DNA of 12,174 bases from Cyclostephanos tholiformis. Its lineage: Eukaryota; Bacillariophyta; Thalassiosirophyceae; Thalassiosirales; Thalassiosiraceae. Numbering within the stretch: position 1 is the stretch's first letter; each line of letters begins with the position of its first letter. This document shows positions 1-7,802 of this stretch, one piece after another. The stretch lies in NCBI GenBank assembly GCA_036939975.1, contig JALLPB010000922.1:1-12174 (forward strand), written 5' to 3'. Made by a program: the position numbers and the translations under genes. Under the pieces are notes generated by a model. The model searched no databases. It saw nothing but the letters and a program-made list of their open reading frames with translations, and had not been told where the DNA came from.

Positions 1-60
1 GAATGATTTAGCTGTCACACCTTTCAACATTAGCTGTTTCTTAATCCCCGGTATTTACGG

Positions 61-123
61 TAGATGTGGCATGCAGTCTACGGGGGTTTGGGAGGCCGAC
101 CAACAGACAAAACAACAAGAAAC
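61..123 (+). repeat. 63-bp direct repeat, copy 1
   Basis: This stretch matches 266-328 over 63 bases without gaps. By eye there are six mismatches (57/63 identical), and the last 30 bases, from position 94, are identical. Similarity stops abruptly on both sides. The copies are 205 bp apart start to start and the 142 bp between them are unrelated to the repeat. It may be a dispersed repeat unit or a remnant of a small element; no terminal inverted repeats or target-site duplication are visible. Confidence 0.85.
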
Positions 124-265
124 CCCACCAAAAATGCATTACAGCTCTCCTAAATAAATTTTCTCAAAGACACTCCCACCTGCACGAGTGTAAAAGTGTG
201 AGGGCTGACCCATATGCCCATCTACAACATATCAAGGTGCTAAAACACTTTGCATACATATTATA

Positions 266-328
266 TAGATTTGGGATGCAGTCTTCGGGGGCTTGGAGGG
301 CCGACCAACAGACAAAACAACAAGAAAC
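266..328 (+). repeat. 63-bp direct repeat, copy 2
   Basis: This is the second copy of the repeat at 61-123, in the same orientation and offset by 205 bp. Differences lie in the first half (for example positions 271, 275, 285, 292, 297 and 298), while the half beginning at the GGCCGACC core is unchanged. It lies about 150 bp upstream of the E2F-like site of the importin promoter. Confidence 0.85.
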
Positions 329-474
329 AAATTTTTATTTATCAGGCTGGTAGATGAGTTCAAAGGCCTGTGTGGTCCACCTAATTGATTTTTCATTAAA
401 TGTGTTTTATGCATCATCTAAGAAGTTTTTCTAAAGGAATATAAAGCGAGTCTGTCCTGGGCCGGATTCATTTT

Positions 475-482
475 TTTGGCGC
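475..482 (+). promoter_or_regulatory. E2F/DP-like binding site TTTGGCGC
   Basis: The octamer TTTGGCGC matches the E2F consensus TTTSGCGC and sits at the end of a run of seven T, 198 bp upstream of the importin start codon. Position and fit make it a plausible promoter element. An 8-bp match can arise by chance, so binding is an inference. Confidence 0.3.
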
Positions 483-574
483 GAGTTGGAAGACTGTGCA
501 GATAGACACAGCAGAGTTGACCACCACAAAAAAATTCAACCGACCTTTCACCCCCCCCCACCTCCGGCTCTCTC

Positions 575-652
575 ATGCAACAATTCTATCTCTTGTACAA
601 AAAAAGCCCTTTCTTTCAACTCCGCCCCCCTCCTTTCCCACCCCTCCAGTAA
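575..652 (+). other. Possible upstream ORF (25 codons) in importin leader
   Basis: If transcription begins upstream of 575, the first AUG of the leader is at 575. It opens a 25-codon frame ending at TAA 650-652, 28 nt before the importin start at 681, in another frame. The peptide is Pro/Phe-rich with no recognisable motif. It could damp translation of the main ORF or be irrelevant if the transcript starts further downstream. The surrounding leader (about 540-660) is strongly pyrimidine-rich with a C-run. Confidence 0.3.
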
Positions 653-680
653 CTGCGAGTCATCGATCGGACAAAACGAA

Positions 681-3600
681 ATGGCCGCATCTCTATCTCC
701 CGCTGCCTCCCAGATGGCCACCTACCTCACCGGCCTGACCCAGCCCGACACGCTAATCATACGACAGGCGGAGGTCGCGCTCAAGCCTATACTCAAGAAT
801 CCGGAATCCGTCCCGGCAATGATCGAGGTGATCAAGGCGGGCAATATGCAATCCGAGGCCACCCGACACGTCGCCGCGATCGTACTGCGGAAGAGGATAT
901 CCGGACATCTCGGGAGGTTCGACGCCCAGACAAAGGCGGCGTTGAAAAACGAGCTCCTGTCCATATTGCGAACGGAGGGATCGAGGCCGGTTCGTAACGG
1001 CGTCGTCGCGTTGGTCGCGACGGTATGCAAGTCGGAAGCCGAGGCAGGGGGCGACGAGGCGCAGGCCGCGGCGGGATGGCCGGAATTGTTCCAATTCGTG
1101 GCCGGCGCCGCGGGCGACGCTCATCCGGAGGCGCGCGAATTGGCATTCCTGCTACTGGGCGAGATGACGGACACCGTGGGCGTGCACCTCAAGCCGCAAT
1201 TCGGCACTCTATCGGGATTGTTCGGCGCGGGATTGTCCGACGCCGACGTTAAGGTGCAGAGCGCTAGCGTCAAGGCGCTGGGCCTGCTGATGAGCTACCT
1301 CGCCGACGAGGAGGAGATCGATACCTTCGCGCCGTTGATCGTGCCGCTTTTGAGCGTAGCGGAATCCTGTCGCATGCGCAACGACGAGGAGGTGGTGTCC
1401 ACCTTCCTCGACGTCTTGTACGACCTGAGCTTCAGTCCGAGTCAGGTCGTCGCCAAGCACATGTCGTCCATCGTCAGATTTGCGCTAATTTGCATGGCAG
1501 ATACCAACCTCGAAATGGCTGTGCGGGATTCCGCCGCGCTCGTCGTCGCGACGATGGCCGAATCGAAGCCGAAGCTACTGGGCAGGGATACGGCATTACT
1601 GGCGGCTGTCGTCGAGACGATATTCAATCTCATCGAGAACTCCGACGGATCTGCGGCGGGCGCGCTATTCGAATCGAATCCGGCGTGGAAGGAGGATATG
1701 GTGGATCAGGAGGGGTACGATCCGGACCATGCCGACGACGACAACGGCGGCATCACCGAAACGGGCATGGCCCAGGGCACACTCGACATGCTAGCGTGCG
1801 AAATACCCAAGAAGTACATCTTCGAACCCGTCGTTGGACGGTGCATGGCCCGTCTTGGTAGCGCGGATCCCAATCAGCGCAAGGCGGGCATCGCGTGCCT
1901 GGGCGTTATCGCAGAGGGATGCGCGGAACCGCTGAGAGAGAATCTCGCGAAGGTCATGCCGCATGTATTCCAGACCGCGGGCGATGCCGACGCGCGCGTA
2001 AGGGAATGCGCTTGTTTCGCCCTTGGTCAGATCAGCGAGCACTGCCAACCGGAGGTATTGGGGTACTCGAGTCAGATCCTTCCCATCGTATTCGCGCTGC
2101 TCGACGACGACAACGTCGCCGTGCAGGCCACGAGTTGTTACGTTATCGAGATGTTCTGCGAGCGTCTCCAACCCGATGGGGTCCGACCATTGCTTGACCC
2201 GCTTGTTAATAAGTTGGCATCCATGCTCAAGGGCACGACCAAGAGATCGGTGCAAGAGATGACGGTGGCGGCATTGGCGGCCACGGCGGTAGCGGCCGAG
2301 GAGGAGTTCGCGCCGTACGTCGAGGGCGTGTCGACGTTGATGTCGACGCTAATGATATTGAAGGAGGAGAAAACGATCTCCTTGAGGGGTAGGGCCTTGG
2401 AATGCATGGGACACATCGCCATCGCCGTCGGGAAGGAACACTTCCGTCCGTACTTCGCACCGACCATGCAATGCGCGTGCGAGGGGCTCACGTTCGATTC
2501 TACTGACCTGCACGAGTTCGCTTACGCCGCATTCGCCAACCTCGCCAAAGTTATGGGGGAGGAGTTCGCGCCCGTTTTAGCGGAGCTCGTGCCACATTTG
2601 GTTACGGTTATATCGCAGGACGAGGGTCAGTTCGAGAAAGCCGAAGAGGAGCAGGTGAGAGACGACAGGCTTGTCGTCATTGAATGTGCTCGCCCCCGCA
2701 CCGTTGACTTGTTTATTCTAATCCAATCATTCCATCGACATTGCTTTCTTCATTTTTCTCTCTCAGGGTGGACAATTCAACGCCTTAGACGATTCCGACG
2801 AGGAGGACGACGAGGGGGGCAACCTCATCATGCATATCCGCACGGCTCTCCTCGAAACGAAGAAGGGAGCCATAACAGCCCTCGGAGAGATGGCCGCGCA
2901 CACCGGACCCGCCTTCGTCCCCTTCATGGGCGAGACCATGACTGTACTAATGAAGGCCGCAGACAATTGGCACCCGCTCATCAAGACGGAGGTCGCCGAT
3001 GCCATGTCAAGTCTGATCGTGCCATGCGTGGCCCAGGATCATGGTGGCGAGATAGTATGGGATAAGGGGGACATTTCAGGACCAAGTCCACTAAGCACCA
3101 ATACCGCGCAGGCGGTGGTGATCATACTCAAGGCATTGGTGAACATGATGAAGGACGACAACAAGGAGGTAGTCGGGAAGGCGTGCGAAAGCGTCCAATC
3201 GGTCATTGAGCTATGTGGTCCTCACGCTCTCGCGTCCGTCGCGAACGACTGCCTGGAAACAACCTACGCCATCCTCGCAAAGGTAAGTTCTATGATTGAC
3301 TTTTATGCAAAACGTTGAATTTTATCAAATATGCTAAGCATTCATCCACCCCGTGCCCGTAGGAAGCGCCATGTCAGCAGCCAGATGGTTATGATGAGGA
3401 CTTTGGCGACGAGGACGACGACGATCATGACTCCTTCATGACCTCGGTTTGCGACCTCGTGGGTGCCTTCGGCCGTGTTATGGGACCACACTTCGTGCAG
3501 TACCTCCCCAAATTCCTCCCCGCAATCTGCTCTTATGCCAAGCCGTCGCGCCCGCCCAGCGACCGTTCGATGGCCATCGGGTGCCTCGGCGAGCTCGCTC

Positions 3601-4121
3601 AAGAGTTGGGGGGCGGCATCGCCGATCACTGGTCGACAGTCTTTTACCCTGCCGCCATTGCCGGCCTTGCGGATTCGGACGCCAGTGTTAAGCGCAATGC
3701 CGCGTTTTGCGTCGGCGTTTGCTGCGAGGGACTGGGAAGTGCCATCGCGCCGCAATACGGTTCGATATTGCAGGCGCTGAGCCCGCTGTTCAGCGTGGAC
3801 ATCACCGAGGGGGACACCGCTGCGGCGTGTATCGATAATGCCAGCGCCGCCGTCGCGCGTATGATTGTCGCATCCCCCTCGCATGTCCCATTGAACCTGG
3901 TCCTTCCTGTACTTCTGAAGGCATTGCCGTTGAAGAATGACATGTCAGAGAATGAAACTGTTTACAACTGTCTCTTTGGTCTGCTGGAGCAGAACCAACC
4001 TGATTTGATGGCAAACAGGCACCAATTAAGACTCATTTTCGCCGAGGCTGCGTCAGATGATAGCAATGTAGACGACGAGATTAAGGGAAAATTGCGACAA
4101 GCCCTCCAGTCTCTCAGCTGA
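681..4121 (+). CDS. Importin-4/Kap123-type karyopherin beta (nuclear transport receptor)
   Basis: Three exons, 681-2654, 2767-3282 and 3363-4121, join in frame to 1082 aa. Introns 2655-2766 (112 nt) and 3283-3362 (80 nt) are both phase 0, with GTGAGA..CAG and GTAAGT..TAG borders. The length equals the usual 1080-1110 aa of IPO4/Kap123/IPO5. The protein is a solenoid of helical HEAT repeats. Family-like stretches include HEFAYAAFANLAKVMGEEFA near residues 614-633 and repeated GxxA/LGxIAE-type turns. Three acidic loops lie near residues 345-355, 668-673 and 838-851. Such receptors bind cargo (ribosomal proteins and histones for Kap123/IPO4) and RanGTP and shuttle through nuclear pores. ATG 681 is the first in-frame ATG (the open frame extends upstream to 486 only through a TTG) and has G at -3 and +4. 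IPO4/Kap123 is preferred over IPO5, moderately surely. AATAAA follows at 4148. Confidence 0.9.
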
Positions 4122-4147
4122 TAAAACATGTGCCTCGTTATGTTTCA

Positions 4148-4153
4148 AATAAA
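4148..4153 (+). promoter_or_regulatory. Poly(A) signal AATAAA for the importin gene
   Basis: The canonical hexamer AATAAA lies 27 nt after the importin stop codon at 4119-4121, in the 204-bp gap between the two convergent genes. No canonical AATAAA is present on the minus strand downstream of the COPB2 stop within this gap, so that gene must use a variant signal. Confidence 0.5.
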
Positions 4154-4259
4154 TCAACTTAAGTTAAGACAACGTCACCAGCTTGTGCCCATGCCCACAA
4201 TACTTTCCCAGCGCCTACCCCGTCAGTGCCTTAAATCTCTATTCTCTCTCGCAAGCAGA

Positions 4260-4279
4260 AGACAGTGGAACCGCTGTCT
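4260..4279 (+). other. Stem-loop in the convergent intergenic gap
   Basis: AGACAGTG and CGCTGTCT pair into an 8-bp stem with one U-G wobble and a GAAC loop when read as plus-strand RNA. The minus-strand version would have a C-A mismatch at the wobble, so a plus-strand transcript (extended importin 3' UTR) forms the better hairpin. Function is unknown. Confidence 0.35.
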
Positions 4280-4325
4280 AATTTGAAAGTAGCCCTATCG
4301 TTATCTCAGTGAGCTTCCCCTGCAA

Positions 4326-7300
4326 TCACCAATCATCTCCAAAATCATCCGCATCTTCTGCGGCTTTTGCCGCTGCAGCCGCTTCTTCTGCAGCAATTCT
4401 AGCAGCCTCCTCTGCCGCAGCTTCTTCTGCGAGGCGTTGTTGTTCAGCTTCTTGCGCGAGACGATCTGCCTCTAATGCTTGAGCAAGCGCTTCTTTCTCT
4501 GCTTGAGCCCGTGCTGCTGCTTCGACTGCTGCGGCGGCGGCGCTATAATCTTCTTCGGTAGGAGCCGAAGGCAGCGGTGGTGGAGGAGGCTCTGCCGCAC
4601 CATCCCCACCACCCTGACCTTTAACCAACGCAATTAAATCGAGATCCAAATCATCTTTGGCCGTGGGATAATCGCTAGCTGAAATTCCATTCGCTTTTGT
4701 CGCACTGCGCTGCGCCAGGAACATTCTTTCCACCTGAAGGGCAACGTTTCGGTCTGGGAAGAGCTCCGGGTGGGACGCGGGGTCCGCTAGCGCAGCGGCT
4801 GCTGTTTCACTGACCTTGGACAAGTCGTCTTTCCAAAGAGATACGATTTCTTCCACGCGAGATGGTAGATACGTTCTCGCGAAGAAGGCAGCCTCAGGCA
4901 GACGGTTGGTGGCGATAAGAAGGTTCGCACACTCTTCGACGTTCCCCGTGAGGAGGAAAGCCACGAAGGCGACGTTGGTCTTCCCCTTTTTCCGTGCCAT
5001 CTCAGCCAGTTGTTCCATGCCCTCAAAGTTGCCGACGGCTGAATATAAGAGCAAAAGCCCTGGGAAATCATCACTGGCGAGACTGCACGCTTCGGTCAGC
5101 TCGAAGTCGCTGATTTTGAGTGCTGCATCGCTCAGTTTTTTCCACTTCGCCATAGTGTCAATGGAATTCTTCTCGTCGGGAGGCGTTTGCTTTATGAGCT
5201 CGTGTGCAACATCAATCTTACCGAGCTCTAATGAAAGGTCGAACTTGTGATCATCGTCAGTTGTAACCTCCAATGCCTCCTCCTTGAACCCCTGAGCCTC
5301 CAAAAACCTGGCTATTATGGTATATTCGCTTAGGGGTATATTAGGCAGGAGTGCATTGGCAGAGTCGAAGTCGCCCCGCATGACGGCAGTTTGATATTGA
5401 AGAACTGCCAACATGACTTTGTATGAAATAATATTCAAACTCTTGTCCACAAGGTACACACGATCCTCCTTGGCCAAATATCCGAGCACGCTGTGCATGG
5501 TCGTGCCGCTCGAGTTGGTATCGAGGTGTACGAGCGTCTGAATCTTCCCCCCTACACTGTAGTTGAGCCGTCCAGCATTATTGCAGTAGATGAAACAATC
5601 CCCCACCCACTCCCCGGAGGTGATGGAATCGTTGATCTCGTACAGCAAGTCGAACGATCCGTCGACGCCATCCTCTGGGGACACATGGCCCATGGCGATG
5701 GCCGATGCTACCGCGGCTGCATTATAGCTGAGCACGTAAGCCGAATCCTCGCAAGCGATTAGGACGAGGCTTCCGGATTCGGACCAATATACATTCTTGG
5801 GCGCGACGTCGATCTTTCTCACGAATTCGCCAGTGTCCCAATCATAGAAGAGCACGGCAGAATCCCCCCCCTTCACCCCGAGGAGGTGGCCACCGTACAG
5901 CCCATCGGCGCTCGCCGTAGCCGGCTTTATGGCGCGGTTCTCCTTGAAATTCTTGAAGAATTTGATCCGACTCGTCGACTCGCGTATGGCGTAATCGCCA
6001 GTACCGGCGGCCGACCAGACGAAGTCAATGGCCTGTCCGAACGCCTTGTTCCTCAGGGCCTGGGCCGTGTAGATGATGAATTCGCCGTCGCCGCACACGG
6101 CGATGAACCGTCCATTGCAATTGTGCTTGATCGATTGGGGGTACAGCTCGCACGCCCCGAGGTCGCGGGGAACGACTGGGAGCTTCTCACCGTCGGGGAG
6201 GGCGTTGTCGTCTTCCGCCGCCCCCGCCAGGCCGCGCACGGTCGTGGTCTGTATCTCGTTGTTCTTCGCCCATACCACCTTGCCGGTCCCGTCCATGGAT
6301 ACGACGGCGTCGTCGGACCCGAGCTCCACGACGACGCATCCCTCGTCGAAGCCGATGGCGAGCTTGGTCGTCTCCCTCGTCGCGGCGAGCGCCCACGCGC
6401 GCTCCATGCCGTAATTTAGAGTCGTTTCCGCCCGGTAGGTGGTGCTCTGCCAAAGCCTTACAGTTCCGTCCTCCGACGCCGAGCAGATAAGGGGGAGCTT
6501 GGGATGGAACAGAACGGCGCAGACGTTATGGGAGTGTCCGTCCAGCGAGTGCACGATCGACTTCGTCTGGTAGTCCCATATCTTGACGGTCCGGTCGTCG
6601 GCCCCGGAGAGGATGTAAGGCTTGTCCCCCGAGGGATAATAGTCGATGCAATTCACGCCGCGCTCGTGTCCCTCGAGGGTGTAATGGGGCATGGGACTTC
6701 CCAGGCCCCAGACCTTGATGCTCCGATCCAACGACGCGGATGCGAAGGTGTTCGTGTCCTTGGGATTGAACTTGACCATCATGACGTAGTGGGCATGCCC
6801 CTCGAAGAGCTGGGTGCAGTCGAATCCGCGATCCCAGTCCCAGCACTTGATGGTCATGTCGTCGCTGCTCGTGAGGAAGTACGGGAGGGTCGGATGGACC
6901 TCGACATATCGGATGTAATCGGAGTGCGCCTCGAACTCCTTGATTTTCTCCATGGTGTTGTAGTTGTATACACGCATGCGCATGTCGTCGGACGCGCTAA
7001 CGAACCACTGCTTGCGGGTGATGAATTTGGCGCACCGGACTGGGAGCTCGGATACCTCGAATGTCTTGACGTTCGATCCGGACTCGTAATCCCAGATGGT
7101 AACATTGCCGGAGTAGAGGGCCGCGAGGGCCCATGTCTCTGTCGGGTGTATGTCCACGGATTTGACGCGCTCGGATGTCACCGAGAGCTTCTTTTTTATG
7201 TCAAGTCGGATAGGCTGTAAGGAAAAATTAGAGCGGAAGTGGGGAGAGGTTGCATAGGAGGAATAAAGCGAATGAGACGGCCGATGGCGAAGGGGAGGGG

Positions 7301-7401
7301 GGGGGGGGCAGGGGGTTATCCCCTCGCAGCATGGAGACAGCCGACGCTATAGCCGCGTTATTATTGACCGACGCATCGAAAAATACGAGCGTCCATACCA
7401 T
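4326..7401 (-). CDS. Coatomer subunit beta' (COPB2, COPI vesicle coat)
   Basis: The main exon 7214-4326 encodes 962 aa. It opens right after an acceptor (TTTTTCCTTACAG) with PIRLDIKKKLS, matching the start of human COPB2 (MPLRLDIKRKL) minus its Met. An ATG directly followed by GTATGG at 7401-7399 supplies that Met, giving 963 aa and a 184-nt intron (7398-7215) with a CTAAT branch-like site. WD40 repeats fill about residues 13-315, a second propeller (coatomer WD-associated region) about 330-600, and a helical solenoid about 610-840. R17, K19 and R61 align with yeast residues reported to bind KKxx signals. A Pro run (about 871-884) leads into an Ala/Glu-rich helical tail and an acidic end, DDFGDDW. 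The subunit recycles Golgi-to-ER cargo. The frame could be misread as starting at GTG 7181, which would lose 12 conserved residues. Confidence 0.95.
7215..7398 (-). other. First intron of COPB2, directly after the start codon
   Basis: On the minus strand the sequence reads ATG then GTATGG (donor) and ends CTCTAATTTTTCCTTACAG. CTAAT fits the CTRAY branch consensus and lies about 15 nt before the acceptor, followed by a T-rich tract. The intron contains a long C-run (a G-run on the plus strand, 7292-7315) and is the longest in this window. Retaining it would continue from the ATG in another frame to a stop near 7228, so splicing is essential for a full product. Confidence 0.75.
7292..7315 (+). 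repeat. G-run tract G4-A-G12-CA-G5, possible G-quadruplex
   Basis: The plus strand carries four, then twelve, then five consecutive G separated by one and two bases, enough for four G-tracts. It lies inside the COPB2 intron, on the template strand of that gene. The transcript would carry the C-rich complement, so any quadruplex would be in DNA rather than in this RNA. Confidence 0.5.
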
Positions 7402-7436
7402 TGTGAAGAAAGTGATTATCCGATGGATGAGTGCTT

Positions 7437-7470
7437 CTCTCTCTCTCTCTCTCTCTCTCTCCCTCTCTCT
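7437..7470 (+). repeat. CT/GA microsatellite
   Basis: (CT)12 at 7437-7460 is followed by CC and (CT)4 at 7463-7470. It starts 36 bp upstream of the COPB2 ATG (7401), so the COPB2 transcript would carry it as a GA repeat in its 5' UTR if transcription starts further out. GA/CT tracts near promoters can bind GAGA-type factors or exclude nucleosomes; that is an inference here. Confidence 0.9.
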
Positions 7471-7515
7471 GGAGTCCCTCTTTCGGTGTGCGTTTCGTGG
7501 CGACGGTGCCAAAAA

Positions 7516-7525
7516 GGGGGCGGGG
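7516..7525 (+). promoter_or_regulatory. GC box GGGGGCGGGG
   Basis: A ten-base match to the Sp1-type GC box lies in the divergent promoter, 115 bp from the COPB2 ATG and 278 bp from the ATG of the PrsW-like gene. Sp1 itself is a metazoan factor; in a protist this would need another zinc-finger protein. Confidence 0.25.
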
Positions 7526-7549
7526 AGATCAGGCAACAATGGGTGTGTA

Positions 7550-7563
7550 TAATAATAATAATA
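7550..7563 (+). repeat. Short TAA/AAT microsatellite
   Basis: About four and a half units of TAA occur in the middle of the divergent promoter. The repeat is short and probably only reflects slippage-prone intergenic DNA. Confidence 0.7.
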
Positions 7564-7634
7564 TGGTACCAGTGGCAGTTGCCGAGAGCTCGGGAGGCGG
7601 GCGGGCTGGAGCAGAAGTAAGAGTACGCTATGAT

Positions 7635-7758
7635 ACGATACGTACTTTACGCACTGTACATAATACATACTAGTAAATTATTTTAACGAAATAATTACGA
7701 TACCCCGCCGGCTGGCCCACCCCCCCTGACACCTCCTTGGATCTTCGTACTACGATAC
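7635..7758 (+). promoter_or_regulatory. Three direct copies of ACGATAC upstream of the PrsW-like gene
   Basis: The heptamer ACGATAC occurs at 7635-7641, 7697-7703 and 7752-7758, all on the plus strand and 62 and 55 bp apart, within 170 bp of the start codon at 7803. I also see its complement at 11300-11306 and 11884-11890, so it is not unique to this promoter. The cluster may be a repeated factor site; no known factor is assigned. Confidence 0.3.
7673..7698. repeat. AT-rich imperfect inverted repeat
   Basis: GTAAATTATTT and AAATAATTAC are inverted copies around TAACG, differing by a single extra A in the left arm. The element sits in the promoter of the PrsW-like gene and overlaps the second ACGATAC copy by two bases. 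It could be a dimeric factor site or a small hairpin. Confidence 0.55.
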
Positions 7759-7802
7759 TGCACTTCCCATTTTGAAAACCGTTCGGCAAGCAAGAATCAA
7801 CC

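Larger units (their letters stand above)
1..485. other. Upstream intergenic region with no supported gene
   Basis: No convincing coding region is visible here. The short open frames on both strands are low in information and one overlaps the direct repeats at 61-123 and 266-328. The segment is AT-richer than the gene that follows and probably contains the distal promoter of the importin gene. A 3' end of a neighbouring gene lying to the left cannot be excluded, but nothing in the sequence shows one. Confidence 0.6.
7402..7802. promoter_or_regulatory. Divergent promoter region of COPB2 and the PrsW-like gene
   Basis: These 401 bp separate two start codons that face away from each other, so they must hold the 5' UTRs and core promoters of both genes. 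Visible elements are a CT microsatellite, a GC box, an AAT microsatellite, an AT-rich inverted repeat and three copies of ACGATAC. No clear TATA box at a standard distance is recognised. A minus-strand open frame crosses the region (7668-7228) but is low-complexity and is not a gene. Confidence 0.6.

Noticed and set aside
61..328. Direct repeats as LTRs of a retroelement
   Set aside because: Only 142 bp lie between the copies, with no coding sequence, no TG..CA ends and no visible target-site duplication.
486..680. N-terminal extension of importin from position 486
   Set aside because: The frame is open but its first codon is TTG, and the translated leader is low-complexity Pro/Ser. ATG 681 fits the family N-terminus.
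1791..2255. Minus-strand 154-aa open frame within importin exon 1
   Set aside because: Antisense shadow of conserved HEAT-repeat codons with no family resemblance.
2655..3065. Read-through of importin intron 1 as coding
   Set aside because: The 112-nt intron keeps the frame open by chance but shifts it, giving Arg-rich nonsense. The spliced frame restores importin sequence.
3342..3884. Minus-strand 180-aa open frame across importin intron 2 and exon 3
   Set aside because: Antisense to a clear importin exon, Arg-rich, no domain recognised.
5886..6419. Plus-strand 177-aa open frame antisense to COPB2
   Set aside because: Shadow of the GC-rich part of the WD-associated region; Arg/Gly/Val-rich with no recognisable motif.
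6504..7220. Plus-strand 238-aa open frame antisense to COPB2
   Set aside because: It mirrors GC-rich, strongly conserved COPB2 codons. It has no domain of its own, and such long antisense frames are expected where GC is high.
7228..7668. Minus-strand 146-aa frame over the COPB2 5' region
   Set aside because: It is built from microsatellites and C-runs. Only its internal ATG at 7401 matters, as the COPB2 start before the donor.
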